A stretch of 64,000 bases of DNA from Parapedobacter composti (GTDB lineage: Bacteria; Bacteroidota; Bacteroidia; Sphingobacteriales; Sphingobacteriaceae): assembly GCF_900112315.1 (NCBI RefSeq), contig NZ_FOLL01000001.1, positions 558,001-622,000 of the forward strand, in the 5' to 3' direction. Shown piece after piece: positions 41,961 through 50,763 of the stretch. Both the position numbers and the translations under genes were made by a program. The notes beneath the pieces were generated by a model. The model was given only the letters and a program-made list of their open reading frames with translations, ran no database searches and had not been told where the DNA came from. The stretch's first letter is position 1, and the number at the start of each line of letters is the position of its first letter.

Positions 41961-44356
41961 TTGTTTCCACGGCTCAAACATGTTTCCACTGCGGCGATGC
42001 GGTGTCTGGCACGGCCTATGAAACCGATGGACATGTTTTCTGCTGCCTGGGCTGCCAGAGCGTATACCGCTTGCTCAGCAGCAACCAGATGCAGCAGTAC
42101 TATCGGTATGACAACCATCCCGGCCGGAAGCGGATGGGTGTGGCGGAGCGTTACGAGTACCTCGACGAACCGGCTATTGCGGGGCAGCTTATCGATTTTA
42201 AGGATGATGCACTTACCGTTTTTACCTGTTATATTCCGGCAATCCATTGCAGTGCGTGTATCTGGTTACTGGAACATTTGTACAAGCTGCATCCTGCCGT
42301 GGTATCCTCGCGGTGCGACTTCATGAAGAAGCAGGCCGTTATCACATTCAGACACGGAGGGCTGTCGTTGCGGGCACTGGTGGAATTGCTGGCCGAAGTG
42401 GGTTATGAGCCCAGCATTACGTTACAGGATGTCATCAAAGCAGGGCGCAGGTTTTCCCAGCGTGGACTGGTGGCCAAGATTGCCGTGGCGGGATTCTGCT
42501 TCGGCAATTCCATGATGCTCAGCTTCCCGGAGTACTTCGGTATGGCGGCATTTGAAGCGCATTATTCGGCGTTTTTCCGATGGATGAATTTAGGTTTCGC
42601 ATTGCCGGTATTGCTGTACAGTGGTAGAGGTTATTTCCGTTCAGCTTGGCAAAGCCTCAGGCAGCAACGGCTGAATCTCGATGTGCCGCTGGCGTTGGGT
42701 ATTCTGGTACTGTTCATGCGGACGGCCTGGGAGGTCGCCTCCGCTACGGGGCCGGGATTTGCCGACACGCTTTGCGGACTGGTTTTTTTTCTGCTAGTTG
42801 GCCGGTGGGTCCAGCAGCGTACCTACCACCACCTGTCGTTTGAACGTGATTACCGGTCGTACTTCCCCGTAGCCGTGATGCGTCTTGGAGCCGACGGGGC
42901 ACACCCCGTGCCCATTGCCGACATCGGGATAGGCGACCGACTGCTTATCCGCAGCAATGAGATTGTACCTGCAGACGCCATACTGCTGAACGGGGACGCC
43001 ACGATTGATTTTAGCTTCGTGACCGGCGAATCCGAGCCCGTAAAAAAGGCGGCTGGGGAAATCATCTATGCGGGAGGGCGGCAACTGGAGGGAGCTGTGG
43101 AGGTAGAAGTGGTTAAGGCTGTCTCGCAAAGTCACCTCACCCGGTTGTGGAACAATGAGGCGTCAAAGCCGTACGAGCGGCGTTTTCGGACGTTCAGCAA
43201 TACCGTGAGCCGCTATTTCACGGTGGTGCTGCTCTCCATCGCGTTCCTGGCAATGGGTTATTGGTTGGTCTATGGCGATGCTGCCAAAGCCTGGGGAGCA
43301 TTTACGGCGGTGCTAATTATTGCTTGTCCGTGTGCGCTGGCTTTGAGCAGCCCCTTCACTTTGTCCACCGCTTTAAGCGTGTTTGACAAAAATCGCTTTT
43401 ACATCAAGAATACCGCCGCCATCGAGCAACTTGCAGCGGTAGATTGCCTCGTATTTGACAAGACCGGTACCATCTCATCACCTGCGGCATCCCAGATGCG
43501 GTTTAATGGGGAACTGGACGCCGGGGAGCCTGCCATGGTGGCTGCGGTGTGCAGGAACTCGACCCATCCGCTAAGCCGCGCGATTGTCCGCTGGGTGGAC
43601 AGCCGTGAGCTGCCGCATGTCAGCCGCTTCCGCGAAGTCAGCGGTAAAGGCGTCGAAGCGCTGGTAGACGGCCGTCAGGTATGCGTGGGAAGTGCCGTAT
43701 TCATCGGGGCGGCGGCCTCCGCCGGCGGCGACCGCGGAAGCACCGCATATGTTTCGATAGACGGCGCTGTCAAAGGTTGCTTTTCCGTAGAACAGCCGTG
43801 GCGGGAAGGATTGGCAGCTACGCTTCATGCACTGGCCGGCCGTTATCAGCTACACTTGGTTTCCGGTGACAATGACAGGGATCAAGCGATACTGCGTTCT
43901 ATTTTTCCGGAATGGGCAAGCCTGCAGTTCGGTAAACTACCGGTGGAGAAACTGGAATATGTTCATGCTTTGCAGCAGCAAGGGCATGCCGTGTGCATGA
44001 TAGGTGACGGTCTGAACGATGCCGGCGCGTTAAAACAGGCTGATTTGGGCATCGCCGTAAGCGATGATATCAATAGTTTTTCGCCGGGTTGCGACGCCAT
44101 ACTCGATGGGCAGTCGTTTACCAAAGTGCCCCGCTTTTTGCGCTTTGCCAAAGATACGGTGCGGGTTATCCACATGAGTTTCGGTATATCGCTGGCCTAT
44201 AACCTGGTGGGACTGGGGTTTGCGGTAACGGGCATGATGTCGCCTCTGTTTGCTGCCGTGCTGATGCCGATGAGTACGGTAACCATTATCGGTTTTACCA
44301 CATTAGCTACCCGCGTCTATGCCGCGAAAAACCAATTGACGACCACACAATCATGA
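41957..44356 (+). CDS. ccoI: Copper-translocating P-type ATPase CcoI (FixI)
   Basis: 799 residues; starts within the hemN stop (ATGA). The N-terminus has a Cys-rich segment (TCFHCGDAVSG, FCCLGCQSVYRLL) of the kind found in cbb3-assembly ATPases and a degenerate HMA-like domain with IHCSACIWLLEHL. The membrane CPC motif (Cys457-Pro-Cys459, IACPCALALSSPF), phosphorylated Asp501 (DKTGT), TGES and GDGLNDAGAL are all present. It delivers copper for the CuB site of cytochrome cbb3. Its stop overlaps the ccoS start. Confidence 0.94.
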   Translation: MIVSTAQTCFHCGDAVSGTAYETDGHVFCCLGCQSVYRLLSSNQMQQYYRYDNHPGRKRMGVAERYEYLDEPAIAGQLIDFKDDALTVFTCYIPAIHCSACIWLLEHLYKLHPAVVSSRCDFMKKQAVITFRHGGLSLRALVELLAEVGYEPSITLQDVIKAGRRFSQRGLVAKIAVAGFCFGNSMMLSFPEYFGMAAFEAHYSAFFRWMNLGFALPVLLYSGRGYFRSAWQSLRQQRLNLDVPLALGILVLFMRTAWEVASATGPGFADTLCGLVFFLLVGRWVQQRTYHHLSFERDYRSYFPVAVMRLGADGAHPVPIADIGIGDRLLIRSNEIVPADAILLNGDATIDFSFVTGESEPVKKAAGEIIYAGGRQLEGAVEVEVVKAVSQSHLTRLWNNEASKPYERRFRTFSNTVSRYFTVVLLSIAFLAMGYWLVYGDAAKAWGAFTAVLIIACPCALALSSPFTLSTALSVFDKNRFYIKNTAAIEQLAAVDCLVFDKTGTISSPAASQMRFNGELDAGEPAMVAAVCRNSTHPLSRAIVRWVDSRELPHVSRFREVSGKGVEALVDGRQVCVGSAVFIGAAASAGGDRGSTAYVSIDGAVKGCFSVEQPWREGLAATLHALAGRYQLHLVSGDNDRDQAILRSIFPEWASLQFGKLPVEKLEYVHALQQQGHAVCMIGDGLNDAGALKQADLGIAVSDDINSFSPGCDAILDGQSFTKVPRFLRFAKDTVRVIHMSFGISLAYNLVGLGFAVTGMMSPLFAAVLMPMSTVTIIGFTTLATRVYAAKNQLTTTQS

Positions 44357-44520
44357 GCGTAATCTTCTTCTTGATAGGCTGTAGTGTGTTCATCGCCCTG
44401 ATTTTTCTGGGAGCGTTTTTTTGGGCCAACAAGACAGGTCAGCACGAGGATACATATACGCCATCTGTCCGCATCCTGTTTGAAGACGAAGCAGCGGAAG
44501 CAGATTCTTCAGAAAAATAG
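44353..44520 (+). CDS. ccoS: cbb3 oxidase maturation protein CcoS
   Basis: 55 residues, ATGA overlap with ccoI. One membrane helix (MSVIFFLIGCSVFIALIFLG) followed by AFFWANKTGQHEDTYTPSVR and an acidic tail ending SSEK. The W-A-x-x-x-G-Q-[YH]-[DE]-D pattern is the CcoS signature. It is needed for cofactor insertion into cbb3 oxidase. Its last 12 bp overlap an antisense gene. Confidence 0.9.
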   Translation: MSVIFFLIGCSVFIALIFLGAFFWANKTGQHEDTYTPSVRILFEDEAAEADSSEK

Positions 44521-44796
44521 GATTCGCGCGAGATCTTCCCATTCTTCTTCCAACGTCAGCGCCGGTCGGCTACGGCCGGCTCGGCGATACCAGTAATCGG
44601 CATTCCACAGGTCTCCTTCTTTGCGGTGCAGGTAGGCATGTATGTGGGCCGATTGCTTATCATCTAGGTCGTTAATGAGGTCATGTGCCTTCTCCCATTC
44701 TCCTTTGGCATCATACCACAACGCTTCTTGCTGTACGGTGAGGCCGATAGGAGGTGCAGGCTGTTGGAGTGATGATTTGAAAGCCGAAATATCCAT
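44509..44796 (-). CDS. Conserved small protein of unknown function
   Basis: 95 residues from the ATG at 44796 (an ATG at 44811 is also possible). The sequence has VQQEALWYDAKGEWEKAHDLI, then DKQSAHIHAYLHRKEGDLWNADYWYRRAGR, which looks like a short TPR-like helix pair. I have seen the HAYLHRKEGDxxNAxYWYRRAG pattern in many bacteria, without a known function. It lies antisense inside the respiratory locus, its end overlaps ccoS, and a G-rich heptad array sits just upstream of its start. Confidence 0.75.
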   Translation of the reverse strand: MDISAFKSSLQQPAPPIGLTVQQEALWYDAKGEWEKAHDLINDLDDKQSAHIHAYLHRKEGDLWNADYWYRRAGRSRPALTLEEEWEDLARILFF

Positions 44797-44823
44797 GCCC
44801 CAAAAATACATATTTTGATTAAA

Positions 44824-44929
44824 CCCACCCCGACCCCCGGCCCCCGGCCCCGATCACTCATCCCCGACCACCGACCCCCAACCACCGACCCCCGATCACC
44901 GACCCCCGATCACCGACCACCCACCCCTC
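44824..44929. repeat. C-rich heptamer tandem array (G-rich on the minus strand)
   Basis: About fifteen degenerate 7-bp units of the type CCGACCM/CCGATCA; the G of CGA recurs at 44866, 44873, 44887, 44894, 44901, 44908 and 44915, i.e. every 7 or 14 bp. A 14-bp doublet (ATCACCGACCCCCG) is repeated exactly. On the minus strand there are several runs of four or five G, able to form G-quadruplexes. It sits between the divergent starts of the 95-residue gene and ccoN. Confidence 0.9.
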
Positions 44930-44996
44930 CCACCAAAAATGACCACGATTACTTTTATTCCCAATCACGGTCACTCGCCTGACATTGCGATGACGG

Positions 44997-45004
44997 TAAC
45001 TTTA
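44997..45004 (+). promoter_or_regulatory. Possible -7 box for the ccoNO operon
   Basis: TAACTTTA matches TAnnTTTG at seven of eight positions, 30 bp upstream of the ccoN-ccoO ATG at 45034. The 45 bp between it and the heptad array contain TGAC/GTCA half-sites (44970-44993) in the wrong orientation for a standard FixK site. Tentative. Confidence 0.3.
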
Positions 45005-45033
45005 CTGCCGGAAAAATAAATCAACTATAGTAA

Positions 45034-47166
45034 ATGCAGCTAACTAAATTCAATTACGACAACAAAATTGTCAGGGATTTCGGTATCGCTACCGTGGTAT
45101 GGGGCATCATCGGGATGTCCGTGGGATTACTGGTCGCTGTCCAGCTGATATGGCCGTTCATGAATTTCGACCTGCAATACACCACCTTTGGCAGGGTACG
45201 GCCGTTGCACACTAATGCAGTCATCTTTGCGTTCGTAGGCAACGCGATTTTCATGGGGGTATACTACTCCTTGCAGCGCCTGCTGAAAGCGCGGATGTAC
45301 AGTGACCTGCTGAGCCGGATACATTTCTGGGGCTGGCAGCTCATTATCCTTGCCGCGGCTATCACATTGCCGTTGGGGCTGACAACTTCGCATGAGTATG
45401 CCGAGCTGGAATGGCCCATAGACATCGGAATCACCGTCATCTGGGTGGTTTTCGGCATTAACATGTTCGGAACCATCATCAATCGGCGCGAGCGGCACAT
45501 GTATGTGGCCATCTGGTTTTACATCGCCACCTTCGTGACCGTGGCGGTATTGCACATTGTCAATTCCGTGCAGTTGCCCGTGTCGATGTGGAAAAGCTAC
45601 TACCTTTATGCGGGTGTGCAGGATGCTTTGGTGCAGTGGTGGTATGGGCACAACGCCGTGGCATTTTTCCTGACTACGCCTTACCTGGGTATGATGTACT
45701 ATTTCCTGCCCAAGATGGCTAACCGGCCGATTTATTCTTACAAGTTGAGCATTCTGCACTTTTGGTCGCTGATCTTCATTTATATCTGGGCCGGACCGCA
45801 CCACCTGTTGTACACTTCACTGCCGGAATGGGTGCAGTCGCTCGGCGTGGTGTTTTCGGTAATGCTTATCGCTCCCAGCTGGGGAGGCATGATCAATGGG
45901 CTGCTCACGCTGCGCGGGGCTTGGGACAAGGTGCGTACGGAGCCGACGTTGAAGTTCATGGTGGTGGCGCTGACCGCGTATGGCATGGCTACATTTGAAG
46001 GGCCCATGCTTTCGCTTAAACAGGTGAATGCGATTGCTCACTTCACAGACTGGATTGTGGCGCACGTACATGTAGGAGCCCTGGGCTGGAATGGTTTTAT
46101 GACATTCAGTATTTTGTACTGGCTTGTGCCACGTATTTATAAAACCGAGTTGTATTCAAAGAAACTCGCCTCGGTACATTTTTGGATCGGAACATTGGGG
46201 ATTTTGTTTTACGCCGTCCCGATGTACTGGGCGGCGGTGGTACAGGGGCTGATGTGGAAGGAATTCACTCCAGAAGGTGTGCTGAAATATCCTAACTTTC
46301 TGGCAACAACGTTGCAGATTATCCCCATGCACGTGCTTAGGGCCGTAGGAGGTGCCTTGTACCTCGCCGGCGCCTTTTTGATGACCTACAACTTGGTGAA
46401 AACCATGCGTAAGGGGCGGCTGTTGGCTAATGAACCCGCGGAAGCACCGGAACTTATGCCGGTGGTGATGAACGAACGTTCGCGACACAGGCGCCTGGAG
46501 CGCAAGCCTGTCCTGTTCATGGTAGTCGCACTGATTACCATCCTGATAGGAGGGATGGTGCAGATGATGCCTACGTTTATGATATCGTCAAACGTGCCTA
46601 CCATCTCCAGCGTGAAGCCCTATACGGCACTGGAACTCCAAGGGCGAGACCTCTATATCCGTGAAGGATGTGTTAACTGCCATTCGCAAACTGTACGGCC
46701 GTTCCGGTCGGAGACGGCACGTTACGGGGAATACAGCAAGGCGGGCGAGTTCGTTTACGACCATCCTTTTCTTTGGGGGTCAAAACGGACAGGGCCCGAT
46801 CTGCACCGCATCGGCAAGAAGTATCCCAATAAATGGCATTTCGACCATATGCTCGACCCGACCATCACCTCGCCGGGCAGTATCATGCCCCCATACCCGT
46901 GGCTCGCCGAGCAGCCGCTGGATACAACCACCACCAAGGCCAAATTGAACGCTATGCGCCTGTTGGGAGTGCCCTATTCTGACGAAGACGTAAACGACGC
47001 GAATGAAAACCTTTGGCGGCAGGCTGAGGCGATTGCGGCAGACCTTGGCAGCCAGGGGGTAACCGTGCGGCCAGATAAGGAAATCATCGCACTCATTGCG
47101 TATCTACAGCGGCTGGGCACAGACATCAAGACACAGGAAGCACCTGCGGTGACAATAACAAATTAA
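45034..47166 (+). CDS. ccoN: Fused cbb3-type cytochrome c oxidase subunits I and II (CcoN-CcoO)
   Basis: 710 residues. The first ~475 residues are CcoN: twelve membrane helices, haem and CuB ligands in RPLHTNAVIF (His59), WWYGHNAVAFF, WAGPHHLLYTSLPEW and HFTDWIVAHVHVGALGWNG. After a linker and a further helix the CcoO part carries haem c at CVNCH (Cys546, Cys549, His550) and a methionine region near PGSIMPPYPW. CcoN and CcoO are separate genes in proteobacteria and fused in Bacteroidota. High-affinity terminal oxidase for low oxygen. Confidence 0.95.
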   Translation: MQLTKFNYDNKIVRDFGIATVVWGIIGMSVGLLVAVQLIWPFMNFDLQYTTFGRVRPLHTNAVIFAFVGNAIFMGVYYSLQRLLKARMYSDLLSRIHFWGWQLIILAAAITLPLGLTTSHEYAELEWPIDIGITVIWVVFGINMFGTIINRRERHMYVAIWFYIATFVTVAVLHIVNSVQLPVSMWKSYYLYAGVQDALVQWWYGHNAVAFFLTTPYLGMMYYFLPKMANRPIYSYKLSILHFWSLIFIYIWAGPHHLLYTSLPEWVQSLGVVFSVMLIAPSWGGMINGLLTLRGAWDKVRTEPTLKFMVVALTAYGMATFEGPMLSLKQVNAIAHFTDWIVAHVHVGALGWNGFMTFSILYWLVPRIYKTELYSKKLASVHFWIGTLGILFYAVPMYWAAVVQGLMWKEFTPEGVLKYPNFLATTLQIIPMHVLRAVGGALYLAGAFLMTYNLVKTMRKGRLLANEPAEAPELMPVVMNERSRHRRLERKPVLFMVVALITILIGGMVQMMPTFMISSNVPTISSVKPYTALELQGRDLYIREGCVNCHSQTVRPFRSETARYGEYSKAGEFVYDHPFLWGSKRTGPDLHRIGKKYPNKWHFDHMLDPTITSPGSIMPPYPWLAEQPLDTTTTKAKLNAMRLLGVPYSDEDVNDANENLWRQAEAIAADLGSQGVTVRPDKEIIALIAYLQRLGTDIKTQEAPAVTITN

Positions 47167-47185
47167 CGTTCTAACGGAACAAATC

Positions 47186-47386
47186 ATGTTTAAGCAAATA
47201 ACGGATTTAAGCGGCGATGAATGGTACCTCATCGTGTCGCTTTGGATTTTCCTGATTTTCTTCATTACTATGGCCATTACGTTGCTACGGATGCGGAAGG
47301 ATGATGTAAACTATATGAAAAACAGGCCGCTGGATGACAATGATGTTGCCGGCTCTGAAGCAAAATACCAAATTGAACAACCATGA
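47186..47386 (+). CDS. ccoQ: CcoQ-like small subunit of cbb3 oxidase
   Basis: 66 residues, one membrane helix (WYLIVSLWIFLIFFITMAITLL), then a short hydrophilic tail (RMRKDDVNYMKNRPLDD). Placed between ccoNO and ccoP, as expected for CcoQ, which stabilises the complex. Family resemblance is weak because of size, so the call rests mainly on position. Overlaps ccoP by ATGA. Confidence 0.75.
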   Translation: MFKQITDLSGDEWYLIVSLWIFLIFFITMAITLLRMRKDDVNYMKNRPLDDNDVAGSEAKYQIEQP

Positions 47387-48213
47387 AATCACTATTCCTT
47401 CAACTAAGTGTCGACGATACGCTCATTATCGTCCTGATGTTGGTTATGGCCGTGGTGCTTGCCGCAGCAGCGGTGGTACTGCGCGCCGTGCGGATGATGA
47501 TACGCCTCACGATGCCACACGTACTTGATGTTGAACAAACTGCAAGAATGCAGGCGAAGAGCCGCCGGGCATTGGCGATTCGTGCCTGGTGGAATAAGTT
47601 AATGGGACTTCGGCCTATAGCTGAAGAGAAGGATTTGGTTATCGACCATGCCTATGATGGCATCACCGAACTGGACAACCCCGTGCCCGCCTGGTTCAAC
47701 GGGCTTTTTTATGCTTCGGTCGTTTTCGCAGCCGTGTACCTGTGCATCTATCACGTATTCGGATGGGGCCCCAACCAACAGGAGGAATATGCGCGTGAAA
47801 TGGCTAAAGCCGAAAAAGCGCGGCAGGAGTGGCTGGCCCAGGCAGCCAATAACGTGGATGAGAACTCGGTTGGGGTTGACCTACGCCCGGAAATTATCGC
47901 CGCCGGGCAGGCTGTATTTTCCCAGAATTGCTCCGCATGTCACGGCGTGGCGGGTGAAGGCGGAATCGGCCCGAACCTGACCGACCGGTATTGGCTGCAC
48001 GGCGGTGAGATAAGCGATATTTTCAAGGTAGTTAAGTATGGGGTACTTGATAAAGGCATGGTTCCCTGGGAGCAGAGTCTGACCCCCGCGCAGATCGCGG
48101 AGGTCAGCAATTATATAGTAAGCCTGCGAGATACCCATCCGCCGAATGCGAAAGCACCCCAGGGAGAAGAAGTGCAGTACGAAGCGGCTGAAGCGACCAT
48201 ACAGCAGCTTTAG
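47383..48213 (+). CDS. ccoP: cbb3 oxidase subunit CcoP (mono-haem cytochrome c)
   Basis: 276 residues. N-terminal helix, then the CcoP N-domain motif DHAYDGITELDNPVPAWFNGLFYASVVF-type (about 87-115) with a second helix. A single haem c site NCSACHG follows (about residue 188-192), with the axial Met probably in DKGMVPWE. Proteobacterial CcoP has two haems; the one-haem form is common in Bacteroidota. Starts within the ccoQ stop. Confidence 0.92.
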   Translation: MKSLFLQLSVDDTLIIVLMLVMAVVLAAAAVVLRAVRMMIRLTMPHVLDVEQTARMQAKSRRALAIRAWWNKLMGLRPIAEEKDLVIDHAYDGITELDNPVPAWFNGLFYASVVFAAVYLCIYHVFGWGPNQQEEYAREMAKAEKARQEWLAQAANNVDENSVGVDLRPEIIAAGQAVFSQNCSACHGVAGEGGIGPNLTDRYWLHGGEISDIFKVVKYGVLDKGMVPWEQSLTPAQIAEVSNYIVSLRDTHPPNAKAPQGEEVQYEAAEATIQQL

Positions 48214-48253
48214 CTATACAATAGCTACTGATGGAGGGAATCAAAGGCACCTG

Positions 48254-49615
48254 ATGGAAGGGATGACGACGAAACGCCAATGGATATATGCTAAAAAGCC
48301 GGGCGGCAGACTGTACCATTACCGCCAATGGGTAGGCTACACACTGCTCCTTTTCTTATTCGCCGGCCCGCTGGTGCGTGTGCATGGAGAGCCGCTCCTG
48401 CTTTTTAATGTAGTGGATAGGAAGTTTGTGCTATTCGGTAGCGTATTCTGGCCGCAGGATCTGCACATTTTCGTGTTCGGTATGCTCGTTGCCATGGTCT
48501 GCGTGGTGCTGTTTACTGTGGTATACGGGCGTATCTGGTGCGGATGGGCTTGCCCGCAGACAATTTTTATGGAGCTTGTTTTCAGGCGGATAGAATATTG
48601 GGTTGAAGGAGATTGGAAGCGGCAAAAGCGGCTGAACGCGGCGGTTCGCGACACCGGTTGGTACCTGAAGAAGGTAGCAAAACACGCGATTTTCTTTGTG
48701 ATTTCATTCCTTATTTCCAATGTGTTCCTGGCATATATCATCGGTACGGAACGGTTGTGGCAAATTGTTACCGAGCCAGTAGGCCTGCACCTCGGAGGGC
48801 TGATAGCCATTATCGTTTTTACGTTGGTGTTCTATACGGTGTTTGCTTTCGTGCGCGAAATCGTCTGCACGACGGTATGTCCTTATGGGCGTCTTCAGGG
48901 CGTACTGCTCGATGATAAAAGCATCACCGTGGCTTACCACCATCGGAGGGGCGAACCTCGCGGGCACCGCAAACAGGGTTCCCGGCAGACAGGGGGTGAC
49001 TGCATTGATTGCGGTTTATGCGTGCACGTGTGTCCAACGGGTATCGATATCCGCGATGGCATTCAATTGGAATGCGTAAACTGCACGGCTTGCATCGATG
49101 CCTGCGACGCCGTGATGAAAAAAATCGGTCGACCGGAACGCCTCATTGGATTCTATACCACGGCTGAGATAACCGGGGAAAAAAGGAGCAAACCCGGCAA
49201 TGCACGTGCCATCGCGTACAGCATGGTGCTGGCCGCGCTGCTCGCCGTATTCGGGTGGCTGCTGTTCAGCCGCAGCGAAGTGGAGGGAGCTCTGCTACGG
49301 GCCAGCGGAAGTACCTACCAGCTGCGTGATGATGGTACGGTAAGTAATTTATATAGTCTCGAACTCATCAATAAAACACATCGTGAAATGTCCTTTGAGC
49401 TGACGGCTGGCAATCGGCACTTTTCCATTCAGCGGGTGAACCCGGTTAATGTGATCCCGGCGGGCGGAACGGTACAGCTGAGTTTCTTTTTGGTAGCTGA
49501 GCAGCGGGATATTACCTCATACAAGACTAAGGTTAACGTATGTGTATTGGTGGACGGTCAGGCGTTAGAAACCATGAAGACCACTTTTGTAGCTCCCACC
49601 GGGGGGAGGGATTAA
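48254..49615 (+). CDS. ccoG: cbb3 oxidase accessory ferredoxin-like protein CcoG (FixG/RdxA)
   Basis: 453 residues from the ATG at 48254, 40 bp after ccoP. Family start KKPGGRLYHYRQWVGYTLL. Membrane part with YGRIWCGWACPQTIFMELVFRRIEYWVEGD and CTTVCPYGRLQGVLLDD. Two 4Fe-4S clusters: CIDCGLCVHVCPTGIDIRDG and CVNCTACIDACD. A C-terminal Ig-like periplasmic domain (about 330-450). CcoG has been shown elsewhere to act as a cupric reductase in cbb3 assembly. Confidence 0.95.
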   Translation: MEGMTTKRQWIYAKKPGGRLYHYRQWVGYTLLLFLFAGPLVRVHGEPLLLFNVVDRKFVLFGSVFWPQDLHIFVFGMLVAMVCVVLFTVVYGRIWCGWACPQTIFMELVFRRIEYWVEGDWKRQKRLNAAVRDTGWYLKKVAKHAIFFVISFLISNVFLAYIIGTERLWQIVTEPVGLHLGGLIAIIVFTLVFYTVFAFVREIVCTTVCPYGRLQGVLLDDKSITVAYHHRRGEPRGHRKQGSRQTGGDCIDCGLCVHVCPTGIDIRDGIQLECVNCTACIDACDAVMKKIGRPERLIGFYTTAEITGEKRSKPGNARAIAYSMVLAALLAVFGWLLFSRSEVEGALLRASGSTYQLRDDGTVSNLYSLELINKTHREMSFELTAGNRHFSIQRVNPVNVIPAGGTVQLSFFLVAEQRDITSYKTKVNVCVLVDGQALETMKTTFVAPTGGRD

Positions 49616-49631
49616 ATAAAATAGAACGGAT

Positions 49632-49832
49632 ATGGACTGGGGAACAAAGATAGTGATGGCGCTGGCTCTTTTCATGATAATGATAATGTCGTTCGGCGTT
49701 TATATGTTAAGGCATGATACGGATTCGCTGGTCGCGCCGGATTACTATGAGCGAGGATTAAAGTACGACAGCCTGCAAAGGGTAAGCCAGCCCTTAACGG
49801 CGGCGGATACATTAATGCGGTTAAAACGATGA
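49632..49832 (+). CDS. ccoH: FixH/CcoH family assembly protein (short)
   Basis: 66 residues with one membrane helix (IVMALALFMIMIMSFGVYML) and the FixH motif DSLVAPDYYERGLKYDS. It has only the N-terminal third of proteobacterial FixH, a common short form in Bacteroidota. It lies 16 bp after ccoG and overlaps the next gene by ATGA. Confidence 0.85.
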   Translation: MDWGTKIVMALALFMIMIMSFGVYMLRHDTDSLVAPDYYERGLKYDSLQRVSQPLTAADTLMRLKR

Positions 49833-50521
49833 ACTTCCTGGCGCTGGCTTTTTTCATGGGATTGTTGGGCAGCCTTCACTGTGCAGCCATGTGCGGGCCG
49901 CTGGTGCTGGCGTTGCCGATGGCAGGTAGGTCAAAGGCTATGGCACTTGCTAACAAAATGGTCTATCAAATTGGCCGGATCACGGTATACGGTGCGCTGG
50001 GGCTGGCGGTCGGGTTGGCAGGTAACCTGGTTGCGTTAAAAGGATGGCAGCAATACATCAGCCTGCTGATTGGGCTGGTACTTTTGGCGCTGGCATTGCT
50101 CCAATTGGCGGGCGCGCGTTATTTCGGCATAGCCAAGCGGCAAATGGCGCTGGTTGCGCCGCTAATCCGGAAGATGGGCTATTGGTTACACCAACCGGGG
50201 GGAAATTTCATCGCAGGGGTTTGTAATGGGTTTCTGCCGTGCGGCATGGTATACATGGCTTTAATGGCTGCATTCAATGCAGATTCTGTTCTGAACGCCA
50301 CGCTTTTTATGCTGCTTTTTGGCCTGGGAACACTTCCGATGATGACAGCCGTGGCCATAACCGGCTCCCGTGTGAAACGGCTGGTTTGTGTTAACATTGC
50401 TAAATGGATGCCCGTTATCTTACTCATCATGGGCGTGTGGTTCCTCCTGCGTGGCGCTAACTGGGATATCCCTTATTTAAGCCCGTTATTGTATCCGGAA
50501 GGCGTGGCCAATTGCCGGTAA
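49829..50521 (+). CDS. TauE/SafE-family membrane protein of the cbb3 locus (cytochrome biogenesis-like)
   Basis: 230 residues, six membrane helices. The N-terminus FFMGLLGSLHCAAMCGPLVLALPM and the central FIAGVCNGFLPCGMVYMAL are the paired G-x-x-x-C-x-x-[MP]-C-G signatures of this CcdA/DsbD-like family. Placed last in the cco operon, overlapping ccoH by ATGA; the C-x2-M-C and LPCG cysteines could handle copper or electrons. A role in cbb3 maturation is inferred from position. Confidence 0.85.
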   Translation: MNFLALAFFMGLLGSLHCAAMCGPLVLALPMAGRSKAMALANKMVYQIGRITVYGALGLAVGLAGNLVALKGWQQYISLLIGLVLLALALLQLAGARYFGIAKRQMALVAPLIRKMGYWLHQPGGNFIAGVCNGFLPCGMVYMALMAAFNADSVLNATLFMLLFGLGTLPMMTAVAITGSRVKRLVCVNIAKWMPVILLIMGVWFLLRGANWDIPYLSPLLYPEGVANCR

Positions 50522-50545
50522 ACGAAAGGTAATTATAGCTTAAAA

Positions 50546-50756
50546 ATGGAGAAGGAATTAATTTTTATGGTTATGGTTATGGAAGGCTACGAGGGCGGGC
50601 TGGTGGCAATAGAGGGCAATAGTAGCTTTCGGAGACGATATGGAAATATTAGCGCAGGATATCAGCGCTAAAGTACTGGGGTACTTTAAACAGCCGTATA
50701 CGGGTACCATCGTGATCCGTGAGTTTAAAGATACGGTAATCCAGGTGCAGCGATAA
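50546..50756 (+). pseudogene. Broken HicB-like small gene (10-bp tandem duplication)
   Basis: The 41-residue frame from ATG 50546 (MEKELIFMVMVMEGYEGGLV) stops early at 50669. A second frame from about 50616 to TAA 50756 encodes AFGDDMEILAQDISAKVLGY and TGTIVIREFKDTVIQV. The two resemble the halves of one HicB-like antitoxin-type small protein (EGGYxAxxxG, then xDDxExLxxxI). A 10-bp direct duplication, GGCAATAGAG followed by GGCAATAGTA (50605-50624), shifts the frame; removing one copy joins them. A hexamer TTATGG repeated three times (50565-50582 region) suggests further slippage. No HicA toxin is nearby. Confidence 0.55.
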
Positions 50757-50763
50757 ATGCGGA

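Noticed and set aside
44950..45000. FixK-type operator in front of ccoNO
   Set aside because: TGAC and GTCA half-sites exist but not in the TGAC-N4-GTCA arrangement.
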